Shown here piece after piece: positions 17,428 through 26,633 of a stretch of DNA of 64,000 bases. Numbering within the stretch: position 1 is the stretch's first letter; each line of letters opens with the position of its first letter. The DNA is taken from NCBI GenBank assembly GCA_039029315.1, contig JBCCGK010000008.1:1-64000 (forward strand), written 5' to 3'. The notes beneath the pieces were generated by a model. The model was not told where the DNA came from and made no database searches. It saw nothing but the letters and a program-made list of their open reading frames with translations. This DNA is from JBCCCJ01 sp039029315. GTDB taxonomy: Bacteria; Bacteroidota; Bacteroidia; J057. The position numbers were made by a program, and so were the translations under genes.

Positions 17428-20385
17428 CTACTCCACCAGCACAAATCCCGCCCAATAGTAAGCTTCCTTATATTTCTTTCGCATCTTTCGCTGGGCCTCC
17501 TGCAAAGCCGCCCGGATCTCCATTCCCCCCAACCATTTTTCATAAAATGCCGTCATCAATTCCTGTGTCGCCTGATCGGGGACCTGCCAGAGACTCATCA
17601 GGATGTATTTGGCTCCGGCGATTTTGAAAGCGCGTTGGAGTCCGTAAACACCCTCGTTCCCCTGGATATCTCCAAGCCCGGTTTCACAGGCGGAGAGCAC
17701 GACGAGTTCTGTATTGCTGAGGTCCATGCGGCTGATCTCGTAGGCAGTGAGAATACCATCTTCTTGCCCATCCGGGACAGGATTGCCAGCCCAGGCATGA
17801 TTGGCTCCTGCGAGGATGAGACCGGAGCGGACCATGGGATGATCAGAGAGTTGGAGGGGGAGCAATTGTTCCTGCTCGATCTCACTCATAGCAGACCGAT
17901 CAGGGTCCTCGAAAAAATATCCATGTGTCGCCAGGTGAAGAATGTAGGGCGAAGTCTCAAGTTGATACAGAAATTCTTCACTGCCGTCTTTGCCTGTTTG
18001 GACTGAAGGGTGAAGATCATATTGAGACAAAATATGACTGATTTGCGCAACCTCAAGAGAAGAGGCTGGAAGAAATTGCCAGGAGTTAGTATTGCCTCTG
18101 GAAGAGATCACCACCTCTTCCAGCATGCTTGCTTCTGCCAGTTCGGATCTGTTGGATTCGATGACTGCTTCTGCGTCATCATAGATGATTCCTCCCAACA
18201 ACACAGCTGTTTGTGATGAATTGGATGTTTGATTGTCAGACTTGAATGCCAGACTCCGGCTACTCCCTAGCTGAATAAGAGAAAATCGATCCATCAAGAG
18301 GGATTTTTTGTCAAAAGGAATGGCGGCAAAATTCATCCGATGGAGAAGCCCGGCAGGTGAATAATAAATGGTCTTTTTTTCCTTCAGCAGATGATCCAGC
18401 GGCTGCCAGATCAAATCGGCCAAACTCTGGGATTGTGATTGGGCCTTTCGAGGCTTGATCCCTCGGAAGGCATATAGTTGATCAAGATTTTCTTGTTGTT
18501 CTTCCGATGTCAACAGCTTTTTTAACGCTTGCTCCTCGCACAAGGGAATCATCCAGGGAAGAGAATCTTCTGCCCTCAGGACATAAGCAACATACAGCAC
18601 ACTGTCTGTTGCATTGCCTTTATTTGAATAAGGAAAATGCGCATACTCGATGACGGCCTGATCTACTGAAAGTGTCGCCTGGATTTCTTGCCATTGGATT
18701 TGTTTGCGGGTTTTGCGGAAATCAAGCGACTGATTGGCAAGGGTGGTTTCCCATTGGTCTGCCTGCGCTCTCAGGCTGTCAAAGGAAGAATGGCGTTGGC
18801 TCAATGGTTGTTGATAGAGTTGTGCCAATTGCGCATGTAGATCTCTCCAGTCTGCATACAATTCCTGGAGGCTTGTATCGGGATGTGTCCGAAGACTCTG
18901 GATGAGATCGATCTGTTTATCTTGCAAGAATCCCTTTTGCAGCAGCTGTAGTGTAAAGCCAATTCCATGAAGAGAGCGATAGGCAGGATGGGCATAGGAA
19001 AAGGAAGAAATGAGTGCGAATTGATTCTTTTTTTGTTCGAGATACCTACTTTGTAAGCGATCGTTGAGGGCATCGAACTGAGTCGCCAACTGATGTGTCA
19101 GCAAGTCGAATAATTCATGATACAATGTCAGGGCAGCTTCTTGTTTGTTGTGGTGTTGGTACAACTGCCCAAGATTTTGAAGAACCTTTCCATATTGGGT
19201 GTGGAATTTCCCCAGGCTTTGTTCAGTATAAGCACGACTGTTTTCCAATACAGGAAGTGCATCCTCGAGTTTGCCTTGCTCAGCCAAACATACCCCCAGG
19301 TCATTCAGGGAAGCGGCATAATCCGGATGGAGTATTCCCAATTGTTGCTCAACATGGGCCAGAGTTTCCCGATAGACGACCAGGGCAGAATCGTACTGTT
19401 TGAGTTTTTGTAGGGAATTGCCATAATTGCCGAGCATCATGGCATAATATTGATCCTGTTTTCCCAGACTTTGTTCTATGGTTTGGAGAGCCGCTTTAAA
19501 GAGAGGGAGAGCCTCTTCATATTTCCTCATAGACATGAACAACTGTCCCAATACATTGAGTCGCAATCCATACTCAGCATGTTGTTTGCCTAAGACCTTC
19601 TCTGTTTGAATCAACGCTTCTTGTAGGACAGGCAAGGCCGCTTCATAATCCCCCATGACTCTATACAATTTGCCGAGATTGCTCAACCTTAATCCGTAAT
19701 AATAGTGATCTTTTCCTAAGGTCTCTTCGGTATGTTTTACTGCCTCCAATAGCAGAGGTACAGCTTGTTCATATTGATCCATCCCAATATACCCTTCGGC
19801 GAGATTATTCAACCTGAGTCCATACAGCGGATGTTGTTTGCCAAGACTCTGCTCCGTGTTGTCTAAGGCTTCATGGAGAAGTTTTAATGCAATATCGTAT
19901 TGGCTCAATTCCTGATAGGCAATGGCCAGGCTTGCGATCCGTTTGCCATACAAGGGATGCGCCTTCCCCACTGCCTTTTCTGTGCTGACTACTGCTTCTT
20001 TTAAAATAGGCAAGGCATCTTTATACCGACTGATTTTGACATAGGTAATCCCCAGGCTATTGAGGGCTTCTCCATAGTTTACATGGGCCTCGCCATGTAT
20101 ACTTTTCATGAGAGAGATGGCTTCCTTGAGCAAGTCCATGGCCTTGTCGTATTGCTGCAGGGCATCATAGCAGAGGCCCAAATCATTGATGGTCAGGGCA
20201 TAGTTGGAGTCCTGTATGCCGAATTCTGTTTTAGCAGCTATGCGTGCTTGTTCCAAAATATCGGTACAAGCTTGCCAATCGCTGCCCCAGCAATCGTTGG
20301 TGCTGTCATATAGCTCTTTCCAGCTTTGAGTATAGCCAGAAAGGCCTAAACAGCATACAGTCAACAGAAGTAGCAGTCGTTTCAT
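17428..20385 (-). CDS. Exported TPR-CHAT caspase-like protein 4
   Basis: The protein is 985 residues from the ATG at 20385, where the hydrophobic signal sequence (LLLLLTVCCLGLSGYTQ) begins; the ATG at 20409 adds eight residues. It has the SWKELYDSTNDCWGSDWQAC motif, about nine TPR units (about 65-430), a linker ending LYAFRGIKPRK and a CHAT domain with His821 and Cys900. The segment after the His reads HGYFFEDPDR, a Glu for the Pro found in the others. It is separated from copy 5 by 83 bp from the chosen start and from copy 3 by about 125 bp. Confidence 0.9.
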   Translation of the reverse strand: MKRLLLLLTVCCLGLSGYTQSWKELYDSTNDCWGSDWQACTDILEQARIAAKTEFGIQDSNYALTINDLGLCYDALQQYDKAMDLLKEAISLMKSIHGEAHVNYGEALNSLGITYVKISRYKDALPILKEAVVSTEKAVGKAHPLYGKRIASLAIAYQELSQYDIALKLLHEALDNTEQSLGKQHPLYGLRLNNLAEGYIGMDQYEQAVPLLLEAVKHTEETLGKDHYYYGLRLSNLGKLYRVMGDYEAALPVLQEALIQTEKVLGKQHAEYGLRLNVLGQLFMSMRKYEEALPLFKAALQTIEQSLGKQDQYYAMMLGNYGNSLQKLKQYDSALVVYRETLAHVEQQLGILHPDYAASLNDLGVCLAEQGKLEDALPVLENSRAYTEQSLGKFHTQYGKVLQNLGQLYQHHNKQEAALTLYHELFDLLTHQLATQFDALNDRLQSRYLEQKKNQFALISSFSYAHPAYRSLHGIGFTLQLLQKGFLQDKQIDLIQSLRTHPDTSLQELYADWRDLHAQLAQLYQQPLSQRHSSFDSLRAQADQWETTLANQSLDFRKTRKQIQWQEIQATLSVDQAVIEYAHFPYSNKGNATDSVLYVAYVLRAEDSLPWMIPLCEEQALKKLLTSEEQQENLDQLYAFRGIKPRKAQSQSQSLADLIWQPLDHLLKEKKTIYYSPAGLLHRMNFAAIPFDKKSLLMDRFSLIQLGSSRSLAFKSDNQTSNSSQTAVLLGGIIYDDAEAVIESNRSELAEASMLEEVVISSRGNTNSWQFLPASSLEVAQISHILSQYDLHPSVQTGKDGSEEFLYQLETSPYILHLATHGYFFEDPDRSAMSEIEQEQLLPLQLSDHPMVRSGLILAGANHAWAGNPVPDGQEDGILTAYEISRMDLSNTELVVLSACETGLGDIQGNEGVYGLQRAFKIAGAKYILMSLWQVPDQATQELMTAFYEKWLGGMEIRAALQEAQRKMRKKYKEAYYWAGFVLVE

Positions 20386-20468
20386 ATGTTTAAATGATAA
20401 GTGTATCAAACATACATCCCCCAGCCTCCAGATTCTTATCGTTCTGGCCCCAATTATTTATCCTCTCT

Positions 20469-23400
20469 TCACTCCACCAGCACAAATCCCGCCCAGTAAT
20501 AAGGTTCCTTATATTTCTTTCGTATTTCTTTTTGTGCTTCCTGTAGAGCCGCCCGTATCTCCATGCCGCCCAACCAGTATTCGTAGAAAGCCGTCACCAA
20601 CTCCTGTGTCGCCTGATCCGGCACCTGCCAGAGACTCATGAGGATGTATTTGGCTCCGGCGATCTTGAAGGCACGCTGTAAGCCATAGACGCCTTCATTG
20701 CCCTGAATATCTCCAAGCCCGGTTTCACAGGCAGAAAGCACAACGAGTTCAGTATTTGACAGATCCATGCGGCTGATTTCATAAGCAGTGAGAATGCCAT
20801 CTTCTTCACCTTCAGGAACTGTATTGCCTTGCCAGGCATGATTGGCTCCTGCGAGGATGAGACCCGAACGCACCATGGGATGATCCGAGAGTTGAAGGAG
20901 TCGGGAATTGCCACTCGTCTCTTGTGAAGGAATCGTTGAAGGGTCCGGGAAAAAGTATCCATGTGTGGCGATGTGGAGAATGCGGGGAGAAGGAGTCAGC
21001 TTCTTAAGGCTTTGTTCCGTGGCATCCCTCCCTTGTTTGATGTCAAGATCATAGCCTTTCGCTTGAAGCAATTGACTGATCTTGTTTATTTCCTGAGCTG
21101 TGCCTTCCAGATGTGTCCATTGTGAATCGCCGCTGCGTGCATGAATCGCAATTTGAGACAGTTCTGTTTCCGCCTGAACCTCTGCGATCGACTCTTCCTG
21201 AAAGCTTTCTTCTGCTTCGTCCGTGTCATACTGGATGCCTCCATACAGAAGTGCTTTGTTCGAGGAAAAGGATGTTTGTTCCGCTGGCTGAAAAACCAGA
21301 CTTCGGGAGTTGCCTACTTGAACCAATCGATATTTGTCCCCCAAAAGTGTTTTTTTATCCAGGGCAATAGCGCCCAAATTGATGCGTTGTAACAGTCCTG
21401 AAGGCGAAAAATAGACGGTTTGTATTCCTGCCAATTGCTGATCGAGTGCTTGTCCAAGCAAAGTGGTGAGTGTTGCCAATGCCCCCGGATTGCTACGGGG
21501 CTTGATTCCCCTTGTCCCATAGAGCTGATCCAGAGCCTGGGCCTGATCATTGGCGGCGAAGACTTGTTGCAAAGCCTTTTCTTCAAACAGCGGAACCATC
21601 CGTGGGTGTGAGTCTTGAGAAGTCAGGACAAAGGCCACATACATGACACTGTCAGTGGGAATAGTATGCTGATAGATGGGGAAGTGCGCAAATTCGAGAA
21701 CAGCTTCTTGTGGGCTAAGACTTGCTTGCACCTCTTCCCAGGATACTTGTTTGCGAATCTTGCGAAAATCCAGGGAAAGTTGGGCCAGATTGGCTTCCAG
21801 TCGACCCGCTTCTACCTTCAGACTGTCAAAGGAAGCTTGTCTCCGGCTTAGGGGTTTCTGATATTCCTTTGCAAGGGTTCTATGCATATCTTCCCATTGA
21901 ACATATTTCTGTTGTACCAGCATGTCTGGATGACTTCGAAGGCCCTGAAGAAGCTCAATTCGCTGGTTTTGCAAAAACCCTTTCAGGAGAAGTTGCTGGT
22001 TAAACCCAATTTCCTTCATCCTGCTGAATTCCGGATGTGCGAACATAAAGGAAAAAATGTAGTCGAAGGATCCCTTTTTTGTGTGAAGAAAAGTGGTTTG
22101 CAACTGATCATTCAGGCTTGTCAATTTGGAAGCGAGTTGGGCTGCCAGCACTTCAGACAATTCTTCAAATAGAGGAAGTGCCTTGTCGAATTCCCCCAAA
22201 CGCTCATATAAGGTGCCGGAATTGGTCAGACGGAGATCATACAAGGAATGCAATTCTCCCAGGCTATTTTTAGTATTCTGGAGAGCTTCCTGGTACATGG
22301 GCAATGCCAGGTCATATTTTTCCATTGAAATATAGAGAGAACCCAGATTGTTTAATCGGATGCCATATTCAGGATGTTGTTTGCCCAGACTGTTTTCTGC
22401 ATTGAGAAGAGAAGCATGCAGCACCTCGTATGCTTCTTCATATTTGCCCATAGATTTATATAGCGTACCCAGATTGTTCAACGCAATTCCATATTTGGGG
22501 TGTTCTTTCCCCAGCGCCTTCTCATCTCTCTCCATGGCTTCCAACAACAGAGGAAGCGCTTGATCATAGTCCTTCATCTCAGTGTAAAGATTGCCGATAT
22601 TGCTGACCATCGTACCATAGTAGCCATGATCTTTTCCCAGGTTTGACTCAATGATGTGCAATGCTCCTTTGTAATAAGGCAATGCTTGTTCATAATTGCC
22701 CATCCCTTTATGTAGCAATCCCAAATTGTTGAGTCTGATGCCATAGTTCAGATGCGTTTCCCCAAAGCTTGTTTTGGCATTGTCTACAGCGGCTTCCAGC
22801 ATCTGTAGCGCCTCCTGATATTTCCCGATCTCTTGGTATAAGGATCCAAGTGTGCCGAGGGTATTTCCCACCTCGGCATGATCTTTTCCCAGACTTTGTT
22901 TCTTCACCACCAATGCTTGCTGAAGGGTAGAAAGTGCCAGGTCGAATTGTCCCATGTTCAGATACAGATTCCCCAAATTGCTCAAGGCAATCCCATATCG
23001 GAGGTGATTGTTTCCAAAATTTTCCAGCGCATTTGACACGTTTTCCTCAAGCATGGGCAATGCCTGATCATACATGCCCATAGATTCATACAGTCTCCCG
23101 AGATTGTTGAGCAATGCCCCATAATCAGAATGTTGTTTCCCTTTGCTTTCTTCGATATTGATGATCGCTTCTTCAAACATGGGCAAGGCTTGCTCATATT
23201 TACCCATCGTCTGGAAGAGTTCTCCAAAGTTGTTCAGGGTGATCCCATACATGGCATGATCCTTCCCCAAATGTTGGGCGCTCAGGTCCAGGGCTTCCTC
23301 CAGCAGGGATTGGGCTTGTTCATAATTGCCCATTCCTGTTTGTAGCAAAGCCAATCCATTCAATCTATCGATATAATCCGGGTGACTTGGTCCAGCAGAT

Positions 23401-23684
23401 TGTTTGGTAGAGACAACCGCAAGTTGAAGCATTTCAAGGGCTGTCTCATATTTTTCTGTGCTTACATAGCAATCTCCTAAGGAAGTCAGGGTGAGGAGAT
23501 AAATGGAATCCATGTCTCCGAATTCCTCTTTTGCAGCCATGAGGGCACGTTCAAGTGTTTCGCAACAGAGAATCACCTTGTCTCCTGTACAATCATCTGC
23601 CTGTTGATAGAGCTCCTGCCAGCTTTGAGCGAACAGGGGAGCGTTGGTCAGAACAATCAGGAGAAGTCCAATAAGATGTTTCAT
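20469..23684 (-). CDS. Exported TPR-CHAT caspase-like protein 5 (11 TPR units)
   Basis: The 1071-residue protein has a signal peptide (residues 1-20, ending FAQ) and the variant N-terminal motif ELYQQADDCTGDKVILCC, in which the Trp residues between the cysteines are lost and a third Cys appears. Eleven regular TPR units follow (about 60-520), two more than copy 4, which accounts for its 86 extra residues. The linker is LYGTRGIKPRS and the following segment lacks the (L/I)WxP motif of the others (LLGQALDQQL). The CHAT dyad is His908 and Cys986. The last 100 codons are very close in DNA sequence to those of copy 6. Confidence 0.9.
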   Translation of the reverse strand: MKHLIGLLLIVLTNAPLFAQSWQELYQQADDCTGDKVILCCETLERALMAAKEEFGDMDSIYLLTLTSLGDCYVSTEKYETALEMLQLAVVSTKQSAGPSHPDYIDRLNGLALLQTGMGNYEQAQSLLEEALDLSAQHLGKDHAMYGITLNNFGELFQTMGKYEQALPMFEEAIINIEESKGKQHSDYGALLNNLGRLYESMGMYDQALPMLEENVSNALENFGNNHLRYGIALSNLGNLYLNMGQFDLALSTLQQALVVKKQSLGKDHAEVGNTLGTLGSLYQEIGKYQEALQMLEAAVDNAKTSFGETHLNYGIRLNNLGLLHKGMGNYEQALPYYKGALHIIESNLGKDHGYYGTMVSNIGNLYTEMKDYDQALPLLLEAMERDEKALGKEHPKYGIALNNLGTLYKSMGKYEEAYEVLHASLLNAENSLGKQHPEYGIRLNNLGSLYISMEKYDLALPMYQEALQNTKNSLGELHSLYDLRLTNSGTLYERLGEFDKALPLFEELSEVLAAQLASKLTSLNDQLQTTFLHTKKGSFDYIFSFMFAHPEFSRMKEIGFNQQLLLKGFLQNQRIELLQGLRSHPDMLVQQKYVQWEDMHRTLAKEYQKPLSRRQASFDSLKVEAGRLEANLAQLSLDFRKIRKQVSWEEVQASLSPQEAVLEFAHFPIYQHTIPTDSVMYVAFVLTSQDSHPRMVPLFEEKALQQVFAANDQAQALDQLYGTRGIKPRSNPGALATLTTLLGQALDQQLAGIQTVYFSPSGLLQRINLGAIALDKKTLLGDKYRLVQVGNSRSLVFQPAEQTSFSSNKALLYGGIQYDTDEAEESFQEESIAEVQAETELSQIAIHARSGDSQWTHLEGTAQEINKISQLLQAKGYDLDIKQGRDATEQSLKKLTPSPRILHIATHGYFFPDPSTIPSQETSGNSRLLQLSDHPMVRSGLILAGANHAWQGNTVPEGEEDGILTAYEISRMDLSNTELVVLSACETGLGDIQGNEGVYGLQRAFKIAGAKYILMSLWQVPDQATQELVTAFYEYWLGGMEIRAALQEAQKEIRKKYKEPYYWAGFVLVE

Positions 23685-23754
23685 ATAGACGCAATCAATA
23701 AGATCATGTTAGGAACAGGCAAATCCCATTCTTGTTTCATTTCGAATCTTTCCC

Positions 23755-26574
23755 TCACTCCACCAGCACAAATCCCGCCCAGAAATACGGCTCCTTATAT
23801 TTCTTTCGTATTTCTTTTTGCGCTTCCTGAAGAGCCGCCCGTATTTCCATGCCTCCCAACCAATATTCATAGAAAGCCGTCATCAACTCCTGCGTCGCCT
23901 GATCGGGCACCTGCCATAGACTCATCAGGATGTATTTTGCGCCAGCGATCTTGAATGCTCTCTGTAAGCCATAGACGCCTTCATTGCCCTGAATATCACC
24001 AAGACCAGTTTCGCAAGCCGATAGCACCACCAGTTCTGTATGGCTGAGGTCCATCCGACTGATTTCATAAGCGGTCAGGATGCCGTCTTCTTGTCCCGCT
24101 GGAACAGGATTGCCTTGCCAGGCGTGATTGGCCCCAGCGAGAATCAGACCAGAGCGGACCATGGGGTGATCGGAGAGTTGGATGGAAGCATGAAGACTGG
24201 GATCAATGTGAATATCCGGTATCGAATCAGTGGGATCAGGGAAAAAATAGCCATGTGTGGCAATATGAAGAACTCTGGGAGAATCCTTTAGGCCTTTAAG
24301 GAAATCTTCTGAGGCTTCGGCTCTCATTCGCAGAAGGGAGGAGCGGCCTTGTTCCTGAAACAACTGACTGATTTTCCGTACTTCTGTCTGAGTTCCAGGG
24401 AGGAACTGCCATTCATTGGTTTGACCTCTACTAACAAAACTGAAATCTCCCAGATCATATGTTTCTACAGTCTCCGATATTAGATCAGATGCTATTGGGT
24501 CCCGGTCATAGTCAATCCCACCTATAAGCACCACTTGGCCAGAAGAGGGTAGGGGTGGCGCTTCCTGATCCAGGACCAGATTTTTCGTACTTCCCAATTG
24601 ATTCAAGTGATATTTATCAGAGATGAGTTCTTGATCATTGATGGGAATTGCACCAAAGTTGATTCTGTGCAGTAAAGCTGTAGGAGAAAAGTACAGGGTC
24701 TTGATATCCTTCAGATATGGGGCCAATGGTTCCCAGAGAATCTCCGACAAATTTTGAAAATGATTTCCTTTTGACAGCTTGGGAGTGATGCCCCGATATT
24801 GGTACAATTGCTGTGAATTGTGTTGCTGATCTGAAGTCAGTAAGGCAGCCAGTTGACCTTCTGTGAATAATGGAATAATCTCTGGATAGGGATCTGTTGG
24901 TCGCAACAGAATTGCAGCATACCGGAAACTGTCTTTTCTATAATATTCGAAGCTGGAAAACTCGATCGCTGCCTCATCTGGAGTTAAAACATTTTGTACA
25001 TCTTTCCAATGGACTTGTTGCCTACTTTTGCGGAATGCCTGAGACTGGTTGATGAGTTGAACCTCTAACTGATCCGCTACAAACTGAAGGCTGTCAAGCT
25101 GAGACATCCGTTTTGTGGATGTTTGTTGATATTGTCTGGCAAGCAAATTGTGTAAGTCATTCCATCTTAGAAATAGATCCTGGATCTGGCTATCAGGATG
25201 TTGTCTTAAGTTTTCAAATAGGCTGGATCGATTGTTTTGCAAAAAGCCCTTGAGAAGGAGCTGTTGATCATATTGAATTTCATGCATCCTGCTGAACTGA
25301 GGCCGTATAGAGGCAAATGAGGATACCAGATCAAATTCTCCCTTTTTTCTTGATAAAAATGCTGTTTGTAGGCGATCATCCAGGAGAGGAAACTGACGGC
25401 TGAGTTGATTGGTTAAGACTGTATATAGTTCTTCATATATCAAGCTAGCGATGGAATCTTTGTCCAAACGGAGATTCACCATGCCTAACTCTGATAAGAT
25501 GGTACTATATTCTACATGCTCCTTTCCCAGATTTGTTTGGATAATTTGTTTCGCTTCTTCCAGTGTGGCCAAAGCCTGTTCATGTTTCCTTAGGCGGCGA
25601 TATAAACCACCCAGATATGTGAGAGAAAGGGCATAGTTCGGATGCTGAAGCCCATATATTTGTTTCATGAGTTCATTGGACTCCTGAATGAAGGCCATAG
25701 CCTCGTCAAGCTTGCCTATTTCCGTATAGAGATTTCCGAGATAGCTGATTAACCAAGCATAGTTGGGATGGGATTTCCCTCGTGTAGCCTCTATAATTGT
25801 TAGGGCTTCCTCAAACAGAACACTGGCTGTATCCTTTCTCCCCGATCTTTCATACAGCAAAGCTATATTTCCAAGAAGATTTCCATATAATTGGTGCTTA
25901 TCACCAAGCTGTTGTGCAATGATAGTCAAGGCCTCCTCATACAGGAGGAGAGATTGGGCAAAATGGTCCATGGTCAAATAGAGATCTCCCAGGCTTCTGA
26001 TGCTGATGGCATATTGCATATGCGCTTTTCCCCACCTTTGCTCAGAGATTCTCACCTGCTCTTGTAGCAAAGGCAAGGCTTTGTCAAACATGCCCATATA
26101 TTGGTATAGATTTCCCAGATAATCAATCCGGACTTCATACTGTGGATGGTCCTTTCCAAGATGAGTCCTGGTTTTGTCGACAGCTTTCTCCAGGAGTGGG
26201 CGTGCTGTGAAATATTCATCCATTTGCATATAAAGAATCCCCAAACTTGCCAGACTGCTGATATATTTGACATTGTCTGTCCCATGAATCTTTTCAGAGA
26301 GTTGAAACCCTTTTTTCAGATAAGGAAGGGCAGTTGTATACTCGTTAAGATTGGCGAAGCAAATCCCCAGGTCTTGTAGGGTCATGACATAAGGTTCGCT
26401 AATTTCTCCATGCTCCTTCTCTGCCGCTTCAAGTGTCTGAAGCAGGATCTGACTACAAGCTTTCCAGTCTTTGCCCCAGCAATCGTCAGTGCTTTGATAG
26501 AGTTCTTCCCAATTTTGGCCAAACAGAGATATCCCGCAAAAAGAGAGAGTGAATAGTAGCAATCGTCGTTTCAT
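23755..26574 (-). CDS. Exported TPR-CHAT caspase-like protein 6
   Basis: The 939-residue protein has a signal peptide (residues 1-20, ending FGQ), the ELYQSTDDCWGKDWKAC motif and about eight TPR units (about 60-380). It is one unit shorter than copy 4. The CHAT dyad is His774 and Cys854, and the C-terminus ends YFWAGFVLVE, the only copy with Phe there. The linker LYQYRGITPK deviates from the usual ASRGIKPRK. It starts 59 bp after copy 7 stops, so co-transcription of the two is likely. Confidence 0.9.
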   Translation of the reverse strand: MKRRLLLFTLSFCGISLFGQNWEELYQSTDDCWGKDWKACSQILLQTLEAAEKEHGEISEPYVMTLQDLGICFANLNEYTTALPYLKKGFQLSEKIHGTDNVKYISSLASLGILYMQMDEYFTARPLLEKAVDKTRTHLGKDHPQYEVRIDYLGNLYQYMGMFDKALPLLQEQVRISEQRWGKAHMQYAISIRSLGDLYLTMDHFAQSLLLYEEALTIIAQQLGDKHQLYGNLLGNIALLYERSGRKDTASVLFEEALTIIEATRGKSHPNYAWLISYLGNLYTEIGKLDEAMAFIQESNELMKQIYGLQHPNYALSLTYLGGLYRRLRKHEQALATLEEAKQIIQTNLGKEHVEYSTILSELGMVNLRLDKDSIASLIYEELYTVLTNQLSRQFPLLDDRLQTAFLSRKKGEFDLVSSFASIRPQFSRMHEIQYDQQLLLKGFLQNNRSSLFENLRQHPDSQIQDLFLRWNDLHNLLARQYQQTSTKRMSQLDSLQFVADQLEVQLINQSQAFRKSRQQVHWKDVQNVLTPDEAAIEFSSFEYYRKDSFRYAAILLRPTDPYPEIIPLFTEGQLAALLTSDQQHNSQQLYQYRGITPKLSKGNHFQNLSEILWEPLAPYLKDIKTLYFSPTALLHRINFGAIPINDQELISDKYHLNQLGSTKNLVLDQEAPPLPSSGQVVLIGGIDYDRDPIASDLISETVETYDLGDFSFVSRGQTNEWQFLPGTQTEVRKISQLFQEQGRSSLLRMRAEASEDFLKGLKDSPRVLHIATHGYFFPDPTDSIPDIHIDPSLHASIQLSDHPMVRSGLILAGANHAWQGNPVPAGQEDGILTAYEISRMDLSHTELVVLSACETGLGDIQGNEGVYGLQRAFKIAGAKYILMSLWQVPDQATQELMTAFYEYWLGGMEIRAALQEAQKEIRKKYKEPYFWAGFVLVE

Positions 26575-26633
26575 AGCTTATATGTTCGCAATCAAAAGTT
26601 GTGGATATAGAAATCTTTGAAATAGCCAATTCC